Shown here: piece by piece, positions 51,141 through 61,508 of the stretch
Layout: every line of letters begins with the position of its first letter
Position numbering within the stretch: the stretch's first letter is position 1
Assembly (NCBI GenBank): GCA_016169955.1
Contig: JABJUM010000029.1
Span: forward strand, 434,001 to 498,000
DNA: 64,000 nt
Origin: Phytophthora vignae f. sp. vignae
Taxonomy: Eukaryota > Oomycota > Peronosporomycetes > Peronosporales > Peronosporaceae
Reading direction: 5' to 3'
Translations under genes and position numbers: made by a program
Notes under the pieces: generated by a model
What the model was told of the DNA's origin: nothing
The model's database searches: none
What the model saw: only the letters and a program-made list of their open reading frames with translations

Positions 51141-52969
51141 GCGTCGATGATGGCGCCAGCATTGGCCTGACTGGGGTATTCGTTTTCCTCTCGTCGTGCG
51201 AACGCATTCGCTGACGTTCTGTCTAAAGATACTGGCCTATACAAGTAGGTTTAGATACCAATTGCCATTTTAAATCTGAAGGTAAGCAGTTTTACGTTGG
51301 CATTGTGCGGTTATGCATTGTGATACCATTAATTCATTCTACTAGTAGTTGGCCCACCCCGGTGAAGCTGTCCACCCATGTCTGTGGTGGTCTCTTTTTA
51401 CTTGGTCAGTTCACTCGCACAATTTGAAAACGGCTGGTTGGTCGACATTTACTCAACGGAGTGGATACACCCACATACTATTTCACGGGAAAGTACGAAA
51501 TATGTGACGAGTATGTGCCGGACCAGAAATCTGATTCTGCCTCGCTCTCATCCACTCTTTTCATTTTGGAAATTGCAGGCTTCGAGGCAAGCGGCGGGAT
51601 GCTTGGCGCGCGGCGGCGGCGCGCTTGGACGATTGACCCGCAACGTGCGTGTGAACATGCAGCCGAGTAGCAAGGCGCGGTTGCGCACGTCTGCAGCTAG
51701 TAGGAGCGCTTGCAGGCCCATGAATACAGGTTAGATACGCTTTTTGTCGCGTTAGAAAGCGCTCGAATGCCCACTTGCCCTTGTATTGCGTTTTAGTGTT
51801 GAGTAGCCGCACGCAGTGACATGCTAAGGTATATCTTCCCTCGAAATTACGTGTACCGTACACTGTACGATGCTTCAGTAGTGCAACCGTCGCGCTGGCG
51901 CTTGTGAACTCTGAAAGGATGCTGCTTGCAGAATGCCACTTTTTCACAAAATGCACACGTTTAAAAGGTTTGATTTCGAGGCATACGAAGTTCTTTGCTT
52001 GAGTTTCATTTGCAACGGATGAAATACATATATTTCCCAATGGTTTCGCGGCTCGTAGGTATTAGTGATGAATAATGAACGCGCAACTTCACCATGAAGA
52101 GCGGCTTAGGCGTCCATTTCCATTTTCGACTTGTCATTTTCGGTCGCTAGCAATGCGGGCCACGCATATTTCGCACTCGTCTAGGTACGATAAATTGCAA
52201 AGTTTGCATTCGTCTAAGTACGAATATCCCAGACACATACTCGGCTTTGCCCTTTCCCATGACATAGTATGTGACTCCGTACTCGGCAAACTTGTGCAAA
52301 AATTTGATCTGCGTAAAAAATGGGCCAATTTGCTCAGCATTTACTCGAGCTGGACAAAACTAAAACCATAGCTAAATATTGACAGAAAAGGGGTAAAATT
52401 TAGTTTTACTCACGACCGGTGGAGATGCTCTTAGCAAAGATTTATGTATTATTATGCGCAAACTCGCACGACGGAAAGAGCCAAACTGGATCGCTCGCGC
52501 TTAAACCGGGAGGGCGTTTCTCAGGTGAAAATACAAAGTGGCTAGATGTACTAAATCGCTCTCGTTTAAAGGTTGTTCAGCTGTTGTTTAAAAATCAAAG
52601 TGGGGTGTCACCGTCATCTTCCGATCGAATGACCGATAGCTACGATGGAAGAACTATACATAAGGTTTGGTAACGTTTTACCGTGGAGAATGCATAGTAT
52701 ACTAAGAAGCAATCTATGACTGCTTTTCAAGCTCATGTGAAACGCGCGAACACAATGTCATGACTTCGCGTATATCACGGTTTTGATAAGCATCTTAGAT
52801 ACTATGTGTAACCAAGAACTGGCAGTTGAACTGGTGGTAGATCTCAAAGTCTCCTACTCCTAATGCGGGTCCCAGGTCTACGGTGTGATTAACTCGTTAT
52901 GAAAAAGCTCAAAAATCGTCGAAGGGTATCTCGTAAGGAAGCCTTTCGCAGCATGGTTGAAGTCAGCGA

Positions 52970-53004
52970 GCGGAGTTTGTGCCAATAAATGGCACAAACT
53001 CCGC
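52970..53004. other. perfect 14-bp hairpin with AATAAAT loop
   Basis: GCGGAGTTTGTGCC (52970-52983), loop AATAAAT, exact complement 52991-53004; an outer A-T pair extends it to 15. The loop contains a polyadenylation-like AATAAA. No gene ends here. Confidence 0.6.
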
Positions 53005-53437
53005 TTATGTGGTTATCACCAACACTGCGCACGCGCTCGTAAGGGTGCTGAAGCGCACCTGCACGAAACGCCCTGCATCCTGGTATCTGCAGCTTCTTCG
53101 TGGTCTGTGAGTTAGCGACCAAACGCACGCCGAGCCCCATGACGGGCAGTGAGTTGGGCGAAGGTTGCTTAAGGTGTCATGGGATAGTACAGCAAATGTT
53201 ACCTGTAACTCAGTCGACATTTTTTGAACGAAATAAAGCTGGTGGTGCCCTACAGGCTACTACGTAGCCCTCCCGGTATAACATTTCGCTCTAGAATTGC
53301 GCCCAAGCATAAAGTCATTGTATCTTACCAATCTTCGTCGTCCTCGACGTATCTTCTCCATCATGGAATCCATGTGCTCCAGCAATTTGCATATGTTTAT
53401 ATAATCCTGGCGGGAAACATACGAATCCTGGCTGAAG

Positions 53438-53453
53438 CAGGATTATAATCCTG
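53438..53453. other. 16-bp perfect palindrome with AATCCTGGC repeats
   Basis: CAGGATTATAATCCTG. AATCCTGGC occurs three times within about 55 bp (about 53403, 53424, 53447), the last inside the palindrome. Could be a protein-binding cluster. Confidence 0.5.
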
Positions 53454-53622
53454 GCCTCCAACACCCGCCAAACATTTTCCTGGTCGTGCCATTAGAAACT
53501 CAATTGATCTCCACATGTAGTGGATGCCGAGGTTCAGTCACCTTGGTTTCACCGCAGCCGACTCCATGGCTACAACAGGTGACCCAAATGTCCGTCTATC
53601 AGCCGACGAGAATGGGTACATC

Positions 53623-55067
53623 CTCAGCTGGAACGAACTCCTGCAACCCGAAGCGCGAAACGTCTCGATTTCGGTTCGCGGTTACGAATACCCTTTCGTT
53701 CGAACCTGGAATCGCCGTTTTTCATCTTCGTTTAAAAAACCTTGTGAACTCGAGAAGTAGTTTGGATAGTTCAGGTTTTTCAGCTTCTCTCGGGAGTTGC
53801 CCGCGCCAACAAAGTTCACGGCGGTTCAAACGAGGATCGCATTGTAGGCTTGCTATTGGAAGATAATGCAGTAGCGTTGCTTCGCTAAGAGCCGCACCCA
53901 TCGCCGTTCACTAGGGTGTGAGAGCCTTTCGAGGATATCGGCATGAATGTGCGCCTTTTACTGCTGAAAGGCTTCCGTCCGTGGTCGTTCCTATGTGTGC
54001 ATAACTGGAAGGTAGCGCAGGGTAAGCACTCGCTCGGCATGTTGCTTCTTACTTCGTGATTTCATCACTGGTACCCACATCTAGCTACACCCGGCCCGAT
54101 CGCTACGCTACAACGGCTTCCCCGATGCACCACTGGTTCAGTGGCTGTGAAGCTACTTCCGACGACGACGGCGACTTTGAACCATCAACGCCACCGGGAT
54201 CTCCACCGACTCAAGCTGGGGGGGGGGGGGGGGGGGCTGGTCTGGCAGGACGCGGATTCGTCAAGCCAATGACGGGTGGAATCTATAGTCTCGCCTACAT
54301 GAGGTTGACAGGCTTGCAGCTGCGCTGCGCCAGAATATTCTTGAGCAGCACGAGCATGGGCATCGTAGCGTTTTAAGGCCGCTTCAAGCTGAGCGTGTGT
54401 GCACGCCCCACTACTGCGAGCCGCATTCGTAGCCGCTGTCATTACCACTGACTGCGTCGCTCTTAGCGCATTTTCAAGCTGGTTTTGTAGCCGTGCCTCC
54501 ACGTCAGCGAGTGTCCCGCAAGTGGAGCTCATGAAGTGCTCCATGCGCCGCTCCATGTCTGCCGCTTGTTGCTGTGCGCGGGCTTCGACATGGGCAAGTG
54601 CGCTCTGAACATCTTCAAGCACTGGGTGACCCGCTAGCATGAGCTCCTCCTGCATCATGACGCGTCGACGCTGTACAAGCTGGTGTTCTGAATGATAGTA
54701 GTCTGCATTCTGCTCTTGCGACTGTAGGGTTGAGTCGTGATGGTCCGACGCCTCCGACGGCAAGCATAGTTGGTCACTTGGGCAACGCATACCCGTCAAA
54801 GCTGCCATTGCATGCAGCATCTTCGGCTCCGTGGCTGATCCATCGACCGGTGTCTCGCGCTCTCTCAAAAGGCCGCTCTAAGTAACCTGGGTTTTGGCCA
54901 ATAGTGACTGCGAAGTAGGAGCATGTTCGTTCGTTTCAAGCGTGCTCGCTGCTCTATGTAACTCCACACGCGAGCTCATAAAACCTCGAGAACCAGGTTC
55001 CTGGGGTTTTATCGGTTCGCTGAAAACAACGGGAACCAAGGTTCGGTTTAACTTCGTTCCAGCTGAG
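53623..55067. mobile_element. 1445-bp TIR element, 8-bp target duplication
   Basis: Perfect 15-bp TIRs, CTCAGCTGGAACGAA (53623-53637, inverted 55053-55067), flanked by GGTACATC (53615-53622, 55068-55075). It splits the LTR cleanly. The interior holds a minus-strand ORF and a run of 19 G. No transposase motif is visible. The 8-bp duplication suggests hAT or a relative. Confidence 0.88.
54185..54820 (-). CDS. coiled-coil ORF within the TIR element
   Basis: About 211 residues from the first ATG (54820). Long helical, Gln/Ala/Glu-rich stretch (VEARAQQQAADMERRMEHF, then LADVEARLQNQLENAL), no signal peptide, no known domain. The C-terminus runs through the G19 run, read as polyproline on this strand, so its end is unreliable. 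May be a captured host fragment or an accessory protein. Confidence 0.4.
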   Translation of the reverse strand: MLHAMAALTGMRCPSDQLCLPSEASDHHDSTLQSQEQNADYYHSEHQLVQRRRVMMQEELMLAGHPVLEDVQSALAHVEARAQQQAADMERRMEHFMSSTCGTLADVEARLQNQLENALRATQSVVMTAATNAARSSGACTHAQLEAALKRYDAHARAAQEYSGAAQLQACQPHVGETIDSTRHWLDESASCQTSPPPPPPSLSRWRSRWR

Positions 55068-55292
55068 GGTACATCACTCACAGGCCGGACAGACTGTAAG
55101 TGTCTGCTCCGGTATGCTTCCTGCATATCTTAGAACTTGTATGCCCAACTGCACATTTAGCAGACTCTGGCCTCACTCCAGAATCTTCCATCTATCGATC
55201 AATACACTAGGCAACAGTTCTATGCGGGCTAGCCACCCGCATCGCCCTGTGTTGATTGACCGTGAAGCCCTTCAGACCCGGGACCCACTACA

Positions 55293-55769
55293 AAGAATTC
55301 TTTAGTAGAATTTCTCACGGCCCGTCGCGCTGCCCAACACGACGAAGACCGCGGCTGTGGCGCGCTGTGAGCACCTGAAGACTGACTACAACTCCAGTGA
55401 CGACTCGCACTGGACCAGGAAGGAGAAGAAGCAAACAAGACCAAGTGGAGGTGGGACTACGACGGCTTCTGCCTCGCTCGGCACGCTGCTGCTCCCGCCA
55501 GCGATCGCCAGCATCTCGCACGAGGCGCAAGGAAAGTGGAAGCCAAAGCGGCGCGAGTACGAGCGATGCGGTTTTGCTGCCTTCCAACGTGTTTGTGGGC
55601 GGCGTGACGAAGGCGGTGGCCTGAGTTGAGCCCTACGTCGTGGCCGAGACGAAGACGGCTGCGTGCTCTGAGACGCTGGCAGCAGCGGCGGCACCATGGT
55701 ATCGCCGAGCTAGTGCTGGCGATCACCAGATCTACAACAACAACAACTACGAGGTGTCCAAGGCCGCAG
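55293..55769 (+). other. leader region of the short LTR element
   Basis: Starts with AT-rich AAAGAATTCTTTAG next to the LTR; I see no clear primer-binding site. Open in several frames with Arg/Ser-rich, low-complexity products. No gag motif found. Confidence 0.4.
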
Positions 55770-56423
55770 ATGCCGACGCCCCGTTTGTCTGACTACGAGG
55801 AGAAGTCCTACGAATACTTCATTACCGAGGAGAAGTCCTACGAATACTTCCTTTCCGAGGAGAAGTCCTACGAATACTTCATTACCGAGGAGAAGTCCTA
55901 CAAATACTACATCAACAACAACAACGACTTCTTTTGGCCCCTGATGCAACGCAAGCTCAGGATGGAGACTGAGAAGGTCGACAACGAGACTGAAGTGTTC
56001 AAGGGTTCGCCTGTGGGTGCTCGGCTTAACGGGTTCGAAGTGACCGAGTCCCTGACTCTGGGTGCTCCTCCTTTTGAGCCGCATGCCACCGAGGCTCTTC
56101 CTTTGGGTGCACCGACTGACGGGCTGGATGTGACCGAGGCTACACCTCTGGGTGCTCCACTCGCTGGCTCGGAAGTATCCGAGGTTCTGCCTACGAACAT
56201 GAAGTTTCCCAATCAACCAGCCAAGGACGAGAGCTGCCTGGTGCGCTCAGGTTGCACGCAGGTTCACAGTTCCCGCCTGGTCATCAAACCAATCAATGAC
56301 TGCTATTGCTCCACGAAGAGCAAGTGCCAGCCAAGACTGGCAAGCAGCAACAACAATCATCCAGACGTTCCGGTGGTGCTCGCAGAAACCGCGTCAGTCA
56401 CAGTGGCGCGGGAGTCCCCGTGA
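55770..56423 (+). CDS. repeat-peptide ORF in the short LTR element
   Basis: 217 residues from the first ATG to TGA. Two internal repeats: four units of EEKSYEYFIT-type (30-bp DNA unit, about 55797-55908), and four units of a VTEALPLGAP-type motif spaced 20-22 residues (about 56035-56180). The middle is charged. No zinc knuckle, protease or RT. Function unknown; perhaps a remnant structural protein or a captured low-complexity host fragment. Confidence 0.45.
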   Translation: MPTPRLSDYEEKSYEYFITEEKSYEYFLSEEKSYEYFITEEKSYKYYINNNNDFFWPLMQRKLRMETEKVDNETEVFKGSPVGARLNGFEVTESLTLGAPPFEPHATEALPLGAPTDGLDVTEATPLGAPLAGSEVSEVLPTNMKFPNQPAKDESCLVRSGCTQVHSSRLVIKPINDCYCSTKSKCQPRLASSNNNHPDVPVVLAETASVTVARESP

Positions 56424-56478
56424 ATGAACATCACTGCTCTGAAGAACCAGTAGCGGTGAAACCAAGCTTGGGGGGCTG

Positions 56479-56833
56479 TGTAGTGGATGCCGAGGTTCAG
56501 TCACCTTGGTTTCACCGCAGCCGACTCCATGGCTACAACAGGTGACCCAAATGTCCGTCTATCAGCCGACGAGAATGGGTACATCACTCACAGGCCGGAC
56601 AGACTGTAAGTGTCTGCTCCGGTATGCTTCCTGCATATCTTAGAACTTGTATGCCCAACTGCACATTTAGCTGGACAGAGTCTGACGGAGCTGGTTACCA
56701 TCAGACTCTGGCCTCACTCCAGAATCTTCCATCTATCGATCAATACACTAGGCAACAGTTCTATGCGGGCTAGCCACCCGCATCGCCCTGTGTTGATTGA
56801 CCGTGAAGCCCTTCAGACCCGGGACCCACTACA
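56479..56833 (+). repeat. 3' LTR of the short LTR element
   Basis: 355 bp with 8-bp inverted ends TGTAGTGG/CCACTACA, followed by the target duplication CCACA. Confidence 0.9.
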
Positions 56834-57075
56834 CCACAAGATCATGTCGTTGTCTCGAGCCAAGACTCAACCAAGAGACCTCTACGTTTGGGAGCCTCGT
56901 GCGCTAGAGACCTAGCCAAACGATCACCGTAGGCATCATCGCTGCGCCACTTCAAAATATGTACTGAGCAGGACTGTAAGCAAATTTTAATGATGGTGCT
57001 GGTTCTCGGTCGGGTGTTCCAGAGATGGGTAGGGGTAGGTGAACTACTAAGTCGGCCTCGAGTTTTCACTTCTTG

Positions 57076-57203
57076 AATTATTTTTGCTCATATTGGACAT
57101 AACCATTGCAATTCGCAGAAAACCCGGGAACCAGCAAGGGGATCGAGTTCCCGGGTTCTCGGCAAATCGACATGGTTATGTCCAAAGTGCGCAAAAATAA
57201 TAC
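57076..57203. repeat. imperfect 128-bp inverted repeat
   Basis: Arms of about 56 bp share TTATTTTTGC, GGACATAACCAT and AACCCGGGAAC with short mismatches, around a roughly 14-bp centre. Would fold into a long hairpin. Possibly a tiny MITE; no target duplication defined. Confidence 0.6.
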
Positions 57204-57258
57204 GATATCATTTCGCATGTCCCGACCGAGAACCAGCACCGAGCGAGAAAACCTTATA

Positions 57259-57653
57259 CAGACCCCACTCCAACGTTTTCCCCCCATAGAACACAATACC
57301 CTGTTAAATCCGTATTGATTTGAAGCTCGTATTGGAAAGGTATGACAGGCAGGGCAATTCGTACGATTGTGAACTTGACCCCAAAGCGAAAAGCGACCTC
57401 GAAAATTCGAGACCCACCATACCCTCCTGCACGCGGCGTCACCAACAGAGTTAAGGATGAGGGGGAAGAAGCTAATGTCGCTACTTTGGACTGGTGTCTT
57501 GCAGCGAGTGCCGAGTACAGCCTCTGTAAAGCGAAACGCCATATCAGTGGTCGTAAGAGTGGGACTCTTGCACTTTCAAATCTAATACAGTGCATCCGAA
57601 TAGCCTCCAGAAAATAAAAACTTGAAGGGGGGGGGACGTTGGAGTGGGGTCTG
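57259..57653. mobile_element. 395-bp MITE, TA target
   Basis: Inverted ends CAGACCCCACTCCAACG followed by a C-rich/G-rich pair, about 27 bp. TA on both sides (57257-57258, 57654-57655). No coherent ORF. Tc1/mariner-like by target. Confidence 0.8.
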
Positions 57654-57655
57654 TA

Positions 57656-58656
57656 ATCACACGCAAAAATCTGACCAACACAACAAATGCACGCAGAGAA
57701 CGCCCTGAAAACACCAAACAATACGTTTCACCACATAAAATGCGTGAAAACACATATAATTTAGATAAACACATAGGCTTGCTGGAGAAGACATAAATTT
57801 GCAGTTTCACACACAGCTTTACTGAGAAACACATAAAATCATGGTACCACCACATAACGACAGAGAAGGGGCAGCAGCGACTGGCTCTCTCCTGTGTCAA
57901 TACGTGTATGCATCAAGCTGGAGGCTAGCAAGAGCACAACCTGTAGGGAGGTGATAGCTACTTATAGATCCTAGTGTCCGGGTCCAAGAGCCAACACTAC
58001 AGCAGTTTCATCAACATGCACACCCTCTCCATTATTATCCAATAGTAGTGCAATTTCAGGCGTCAACCGCACTTGTATCCAACGATGTAATACTACCTGA
58101 CTACGGGTTTCGACCATATCTACGGAGCACACGCTTTACAGCATCAAAAGAGATAAAAGTCTTGACGCGCTATGATTAGAAGTACGGTAGTGCCGATGCT
58201 TCGGCACTACCGATCGATGTGTACCGTAAAGATGTCCGCAATTAGGGCACAAATTTATTTTCCTACTCCTTGATACGAAAGGTGAATGTGCTGTAAACGA
58301 ACAAACTGTTAGTCTTTAGCTACCGAATCTCAACATGCACCGAAGATCTTACGTTCACTGAAGCCCCTCAAGCTTAATATACGGGATTGTAGTATTTTAA
58401 GGCGTGAAACTCATGTGTACCCACCGACGGAACACTATCTGACTACGGGTTTTGACTAATTTGACTAAACATACGCGTTAAGGCATCGCTCAAATCCGTA
58501 CTGGTCTAGGCACCACCAGTCATTCAATGTACCTCACAAGAGTGACTGCTTTCCAAAAGAGCCCCCTCCCCCAAAAGAGCCTCCCCTCTTTCCTTTCACC
58601 ACAGGGGCAGGATGCCAAAGGTGTCAATCGACTGAAGAGAGCTGGCATACGCGTTA
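57656..58656. other. intergenic upstream of the MULE gene, repeats and hairpin
   Basis: No gene. CACATAAA-type motif occurs about six times in 57730-57860. A diverged direct repeat of about 80 bp starts at 58080 and 58420 and includes CTGACTACGGGTTT. Perfect 12-bp hairpin at 58185-58212 with loop TGCT. CAAAAGAGCC twice at 58554-58585. Confidence 0.5.
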
Positions 58657-58689
58657 GTGGAGGATGACGCGAACAAAGTACTGGATTCG

Positions 58690-60486
58690 ATGAAGTCCAT
58701 GGCCGTCACAAGGTGCAACCAGCCGCCGTGCACTATCTGCACTGATCCAGTCGAGCACAAGATGAAGTACCAGTTGCTTAAGTGCACGTCAGCTTCATGC
58801 AAGGCGACGTGCCCTCAGCTTACTTGTGGATGGCGTGGAAAAGTCATGACCTGCAATCGATCGCGCAAGGTGACGGTGCTTGAATCGGGCAATCATTTCA
58901 CGGAGGTTCGATCTCCTCGAAAAGCAGGACTAACCCGCGAGCAGAAGAAGTATTGTCAGGAGCTCACTGCTCAGCGAATGAAGCCTGTTCGGGTGCGGAA
59001 TGCGTTGCGGCTCAAGTTCGGCTTGGAGGGTGACCGAATCCCCCGCTTGCGCGCGGTCCAGAACTTCGTCAACTACTATTCCAAGACACAGCTAGGCTGT
59101 AACGACGAACATGAAGATATATCCGAGGCAGTACAAGCGATGGCCTACGAAGCGGGCGATAGCGAATCGACTCCGATATCGTTCACGTATGGCAAAACTT
59201 CCGATGGTCGGCTCGTAGTTGGAGATGGTTCGGATGAAGAACCTTTCGTTGTCGGTATCACTACCAAGGCATTGCTGAAACGACTGGACCGTGATCCAAG
59301 CACGTTCATCTTCCACATCGACGCGACTTTCAAGCTTTCTCAGGTCAACTATCCCGTTCTCGTGATGGGGATTTCGGATCGAGCACGGAAATTCCACTTA
59401 GTGGCGTTCTGCATCGTGTCGCAGCGTATTGAGCCTATCTACACAATGGCGTTACTCGCCTTTCGCTCGATATACTCGGAGGTGACTGGAAAACAAGTTC
59501 GGTTGAAATATGTGATGGGAGACGCGGAAGATGGACAACTGAATGCTCTGGAGCGAGTGTTTCGCTACGACTCGGACTTCATCTTCTTGATGTGTTTCTT
59601 TCACGTCATGAAGAAGGTGCAGGAAAGAACGAAGTCTATTCCGGACCGACTGGCGCATGGAGTTCTCGCGCACATATACGACATGCATTTCAGTTCTACT
59701 GTTGAGGAGCTGAACTACGTGACGAACTTCTGCTTGAAGGAGTGGAGTAAGTGGAATGAGCTCGCTGTATTTTCAGCTTATTTTACACGGCAGTGGATGA
59801 ATGACCGTTACTCGAGGTGGCAATGCTGCTACACTGAACCTGGATTCGCTACCACTAACAACCCAGTGGAACAATTCAACCGCGTTATCAAGCGCGACTA
59901 CACACTGAGGGCGCGTCTGAAAATGGGCCTCTTGATTAGAGTTCTATCAGAGTGCTGTGCGAACGAATCTCACCAAATCCGGCTGTTTCGTTTGAACCCC
60001 GAGCCAACGGCTCCACTTCTGCGCAGAGCCAAACAACTAGCGCAAGACAAGTTGCTTCAGCTTCAACCGCAGCTTGCGAACAGTCTATACCGAAGCCAAG
60101 TTCGAGTGGTATCCCATCCTGCACCTCGGTTTTACATTCCATCGAAGAAGCGGACTGTGGAGTACCTTGCGGTTACTGCTCAGATGGGATTAAACTACGC
60201 GCGGATGGAGTACAACGGACAACCTACCGAGGGATGGCTTGTCGACGTCTCTGCGGGGTGGTGCCAGTGCAAGTACTGGAAAAAGTTCGGAAGTTGCATC
60301 CACTTGGTGCATGCGAGGCTTGCCTCTAACCGTGTGAACGCCAAGGGGAAGCGCATTCTCGTCAACCGAAGCATTGTGCGCCAAAATGGGGCTACTGTAT
60401 CGATACCTGATACTGCGTCTGCTGTAGCTGGGACGACTTCTGCTGGAAGACCGATGCTGAACAGAGAAGCTCTTTCGATGGAGTAG
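58690..60486 (+). CDS. MULE transposase with SWIM zinc finger
   Basis: 598 residues from the first in-frame ATG; the frame is open upstream to a GTG at 58657 after TTAG, so a 5' exon is possible. Cys-rich N-terminal zinc domain (CTICTDP, then CTSASCKATC). MULE catalytic domain with first Asp at about 211 (FHIDATFKLSQ), second at about 278 (VMGDAEDGQ), CxxH at 302-305 (CFFH) and Glu at about 394 (NNPVEQFNRVIK). SWIM finger CxC...CxH at 525-538 (WCQCKYWKKFGSCIHL). The frame is intact, all DDE residues are present, and length is normal for the family. It cuts and pastes Mutator-like elements. I found no TIR pair around it, so it may be domesticated or its ends are diverged. Confidence 0.9.
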   Translation: MKSMAVTRCNQPPCTICTDPVEHKMKYQLLKCTSASCKATCPQLTCGWRGKVMTCNRSRKVTVLESGNHFTEVRSPRKAGLTREQKKYCQELTAQRMKPVRVRNALRLKFGLEGDRIPRLRAVQNFVNYYSKTQLGCNDEHEDISEAVQAMAYEAGDSESTPISFTYGKTSDGRLVVGDGSDEEPFVVGITTKALLKRLDRDPSTFIFHIDATFKLSQVNYPVLVMGISDRARKFHLVAFCIVSQRIEPIYTMALLAFRSIYSEVTGKQVRLKYVMGDAEDGQLNALERVFRYDSDFIFLMCFFHVMKKVQERTKSIPDRLAHGVLAHIYDMHFSSTVEELNYVTNFCLKEWSKWNELAVFSAYFTRQWMNDRYSRWQCCYTEPGFATTNNPVEQFNRVIKRDYTLRARLKMGLLIRVLSECCANESHQIRLFRLNPEPTAPLLRRAKQLAQDKLLQLQPQLANSLYRSQVRVVSHPAPRFYIPSKKRTVEYLAVTAQMGLNYARMEYNGQPTEGWLVDVSAGWCQCKYWKKFGSCIHLVHARLASNRVNAKGKRILVNRSIVRQNGATVSIPDTASAVAGTTSAGRPMLNREALSME

Positions 60487-60794
60487 CTTTGTTTGAGCTC
60501 CTCACTTTGAATATTGATTTTGCACAACAACATCATGCATCATTGTGTAGCTTAGCATTTACTTGATCTGATGTCACTACGGGTTTGCTTTAGTAGCTTC
60601 GTGTCTGCATGTATAGCAGCAATTTAACCGCATTAAGCCAAATGCAAGCATGAACGTTACCAGCTCAGAGTGTTATACAGCTCCTCGTGCTTCACAGTAA
60701 GTCGAGTCGTGAAAAACAGGAAGGAATCATCTCGACACATGATACGCTATCTAATCTCACTACGGTCTTTCGTCGTCTTTATCTACAGCAGCTC

Positions 60795-61262
60795 TTATTT
60801 ACTCTGTTTCGCCTCCGTAACCCTCATAGGTGGCGGATTGTGGCGACAAAGTTGCAGCAAGTCGGCGTGAAATGTTTCCGCACGGGTACGTCGGTTCTTC
60901 TGCTGCGTTTGCTGGCTACGCTGTTGTTGAGCTGCACGTATACGCTTGACATACCCGGCATGAGTCCGCTTCAGGATCTCGGAGTCGGGGGCGCCACATA
61001 TCTCTAACTCTGTCCTGCGAAGACACATCTCCAGCAACTCCACTTCATCCCGAGGGTCCTCGTCGCCTTCATCTTCGTTAATTACGGAGTCGCGAGGGTA
61101 CTGCCAGTACTTGCGCCGCAACTCCTTCCCATGACGACTGCGTAGAAACCTTTCATCCTTCTCGCTACGCTGATCGCGAGGGATGTCTTTCCTTGCCCAA
61201 GCGTAATCTTGCGCCTTCACGTCGCCATGGACTCTGCAAAACATCCAGAATCGACCGTCCAT
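60795..61262 (-). CDS. 155-residue charged protein, unknown
   Basis: ATG at 61262 to TAA. Begins MDGRFWMFCRVHGD; highly charged (Lys/Arg/Glu/Asp), a Cys pair in VELLEMCLRRTELEICG, and a Gln/Arg-rich helical C-terminus (RIRAAQQQRSQQTQQ). No signal peptide or membrane segment. Converges on the MULE gene (309 bp between stops) and lies tail-to-head with the SET gene. It may belong to the same element or be a host gene. I do not recognise it. Confidence 0.5.
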   Translation of the reverse strand: MDGRFWMFCRVHGDVKAQDYAWARKDIPRDQRSEKDERFLRSRHGKELRRKYWQYPRDSVINEDEGDEDPRDEVELLEMCLRRTELEICGAPDSEILKRTHAGYVKRIRAAQQQRSQQTQQKNRRTRAETFHADLLQLCRHNPPPMRVTEAKQSK

Positions 61263-61427
61263 CTAAACCGCTAGACCGAGAAAGAGCCTTGTTTGTCAAG
61301 ATTCAATGGATGAGGTCTGTTTATTGTACGCAGTAAACAGATACTATAAACGTATGTACGGCACGGTACGTGTCAAACCGTTACGGTACTTCGAGTTACA
61401 AACTACCGTGATTGCCCATGATGTACC

Positions 61428-61508
61428 GTCGATAGTTGTGGTAGTACCGTACGTGTTGATGAGTACCGTTGATAGTAGTGGTAGTACCGTACGTGTTGAC
61501 GAGTACCG
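61428..61508. repeat. two tandem 40-bp units with GTACCGT motifs
   Basis: Units 61428-61468 and 61469-61508 differ at a few positions; each contains GTAGTACCGTACGTGTTGA. The 6-mer TACCGT or its complement recurs through 61340-61510. Confidence 0.8.

Larger units (their letters stand above)
51141..53515. other. intergenic, two strong inverted motifs
   Basis: No supported gene. The minus frame 52040-51561 has no domain. Holds the hairpin at 52970-53004 and the palindrome at 53438-53453, listed separately. The last 5 bases (CCACA) are the target site of the LTR element that follows. Confidence 0.45.
53516..55292 (+). repeat. 5' LTR of the short element, split by an insertion
   Basis: LTR sequence at 53516-53622 and 55076-55292. 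Between them lie the TIR element 53623-55067 and its second target copy. Lacks 31 bp present in the 3' LTR (about 56672-56702). Confidence 0.88.
53516..56833 (+). mobile_element. short non-autonomous LTR retrotransposon
   Basis: LTRs start TGTAGTGG and end CCACTACA. The 3' LTR (56479-56833) is 355 bp. The 5' LTR, once the 1.4-kb insertion and one 8-bp duplication are taken out, is 324 bp and differs by a 31-bp gap. Target duplication CCACA at 53511-53515 and 56834-56838. The internal region is only 1186 bp and has no RT, integrase or protease, so it must be mobilised by another element. Purine-rich GCTTGGGGGG precedes the 3' LTR. Confidence 0.9.

Noticed and set aside
51561..52040. 159-codon minus frame
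   Set aside because: No domain, no signal peptide, ordinary intergenic composition.
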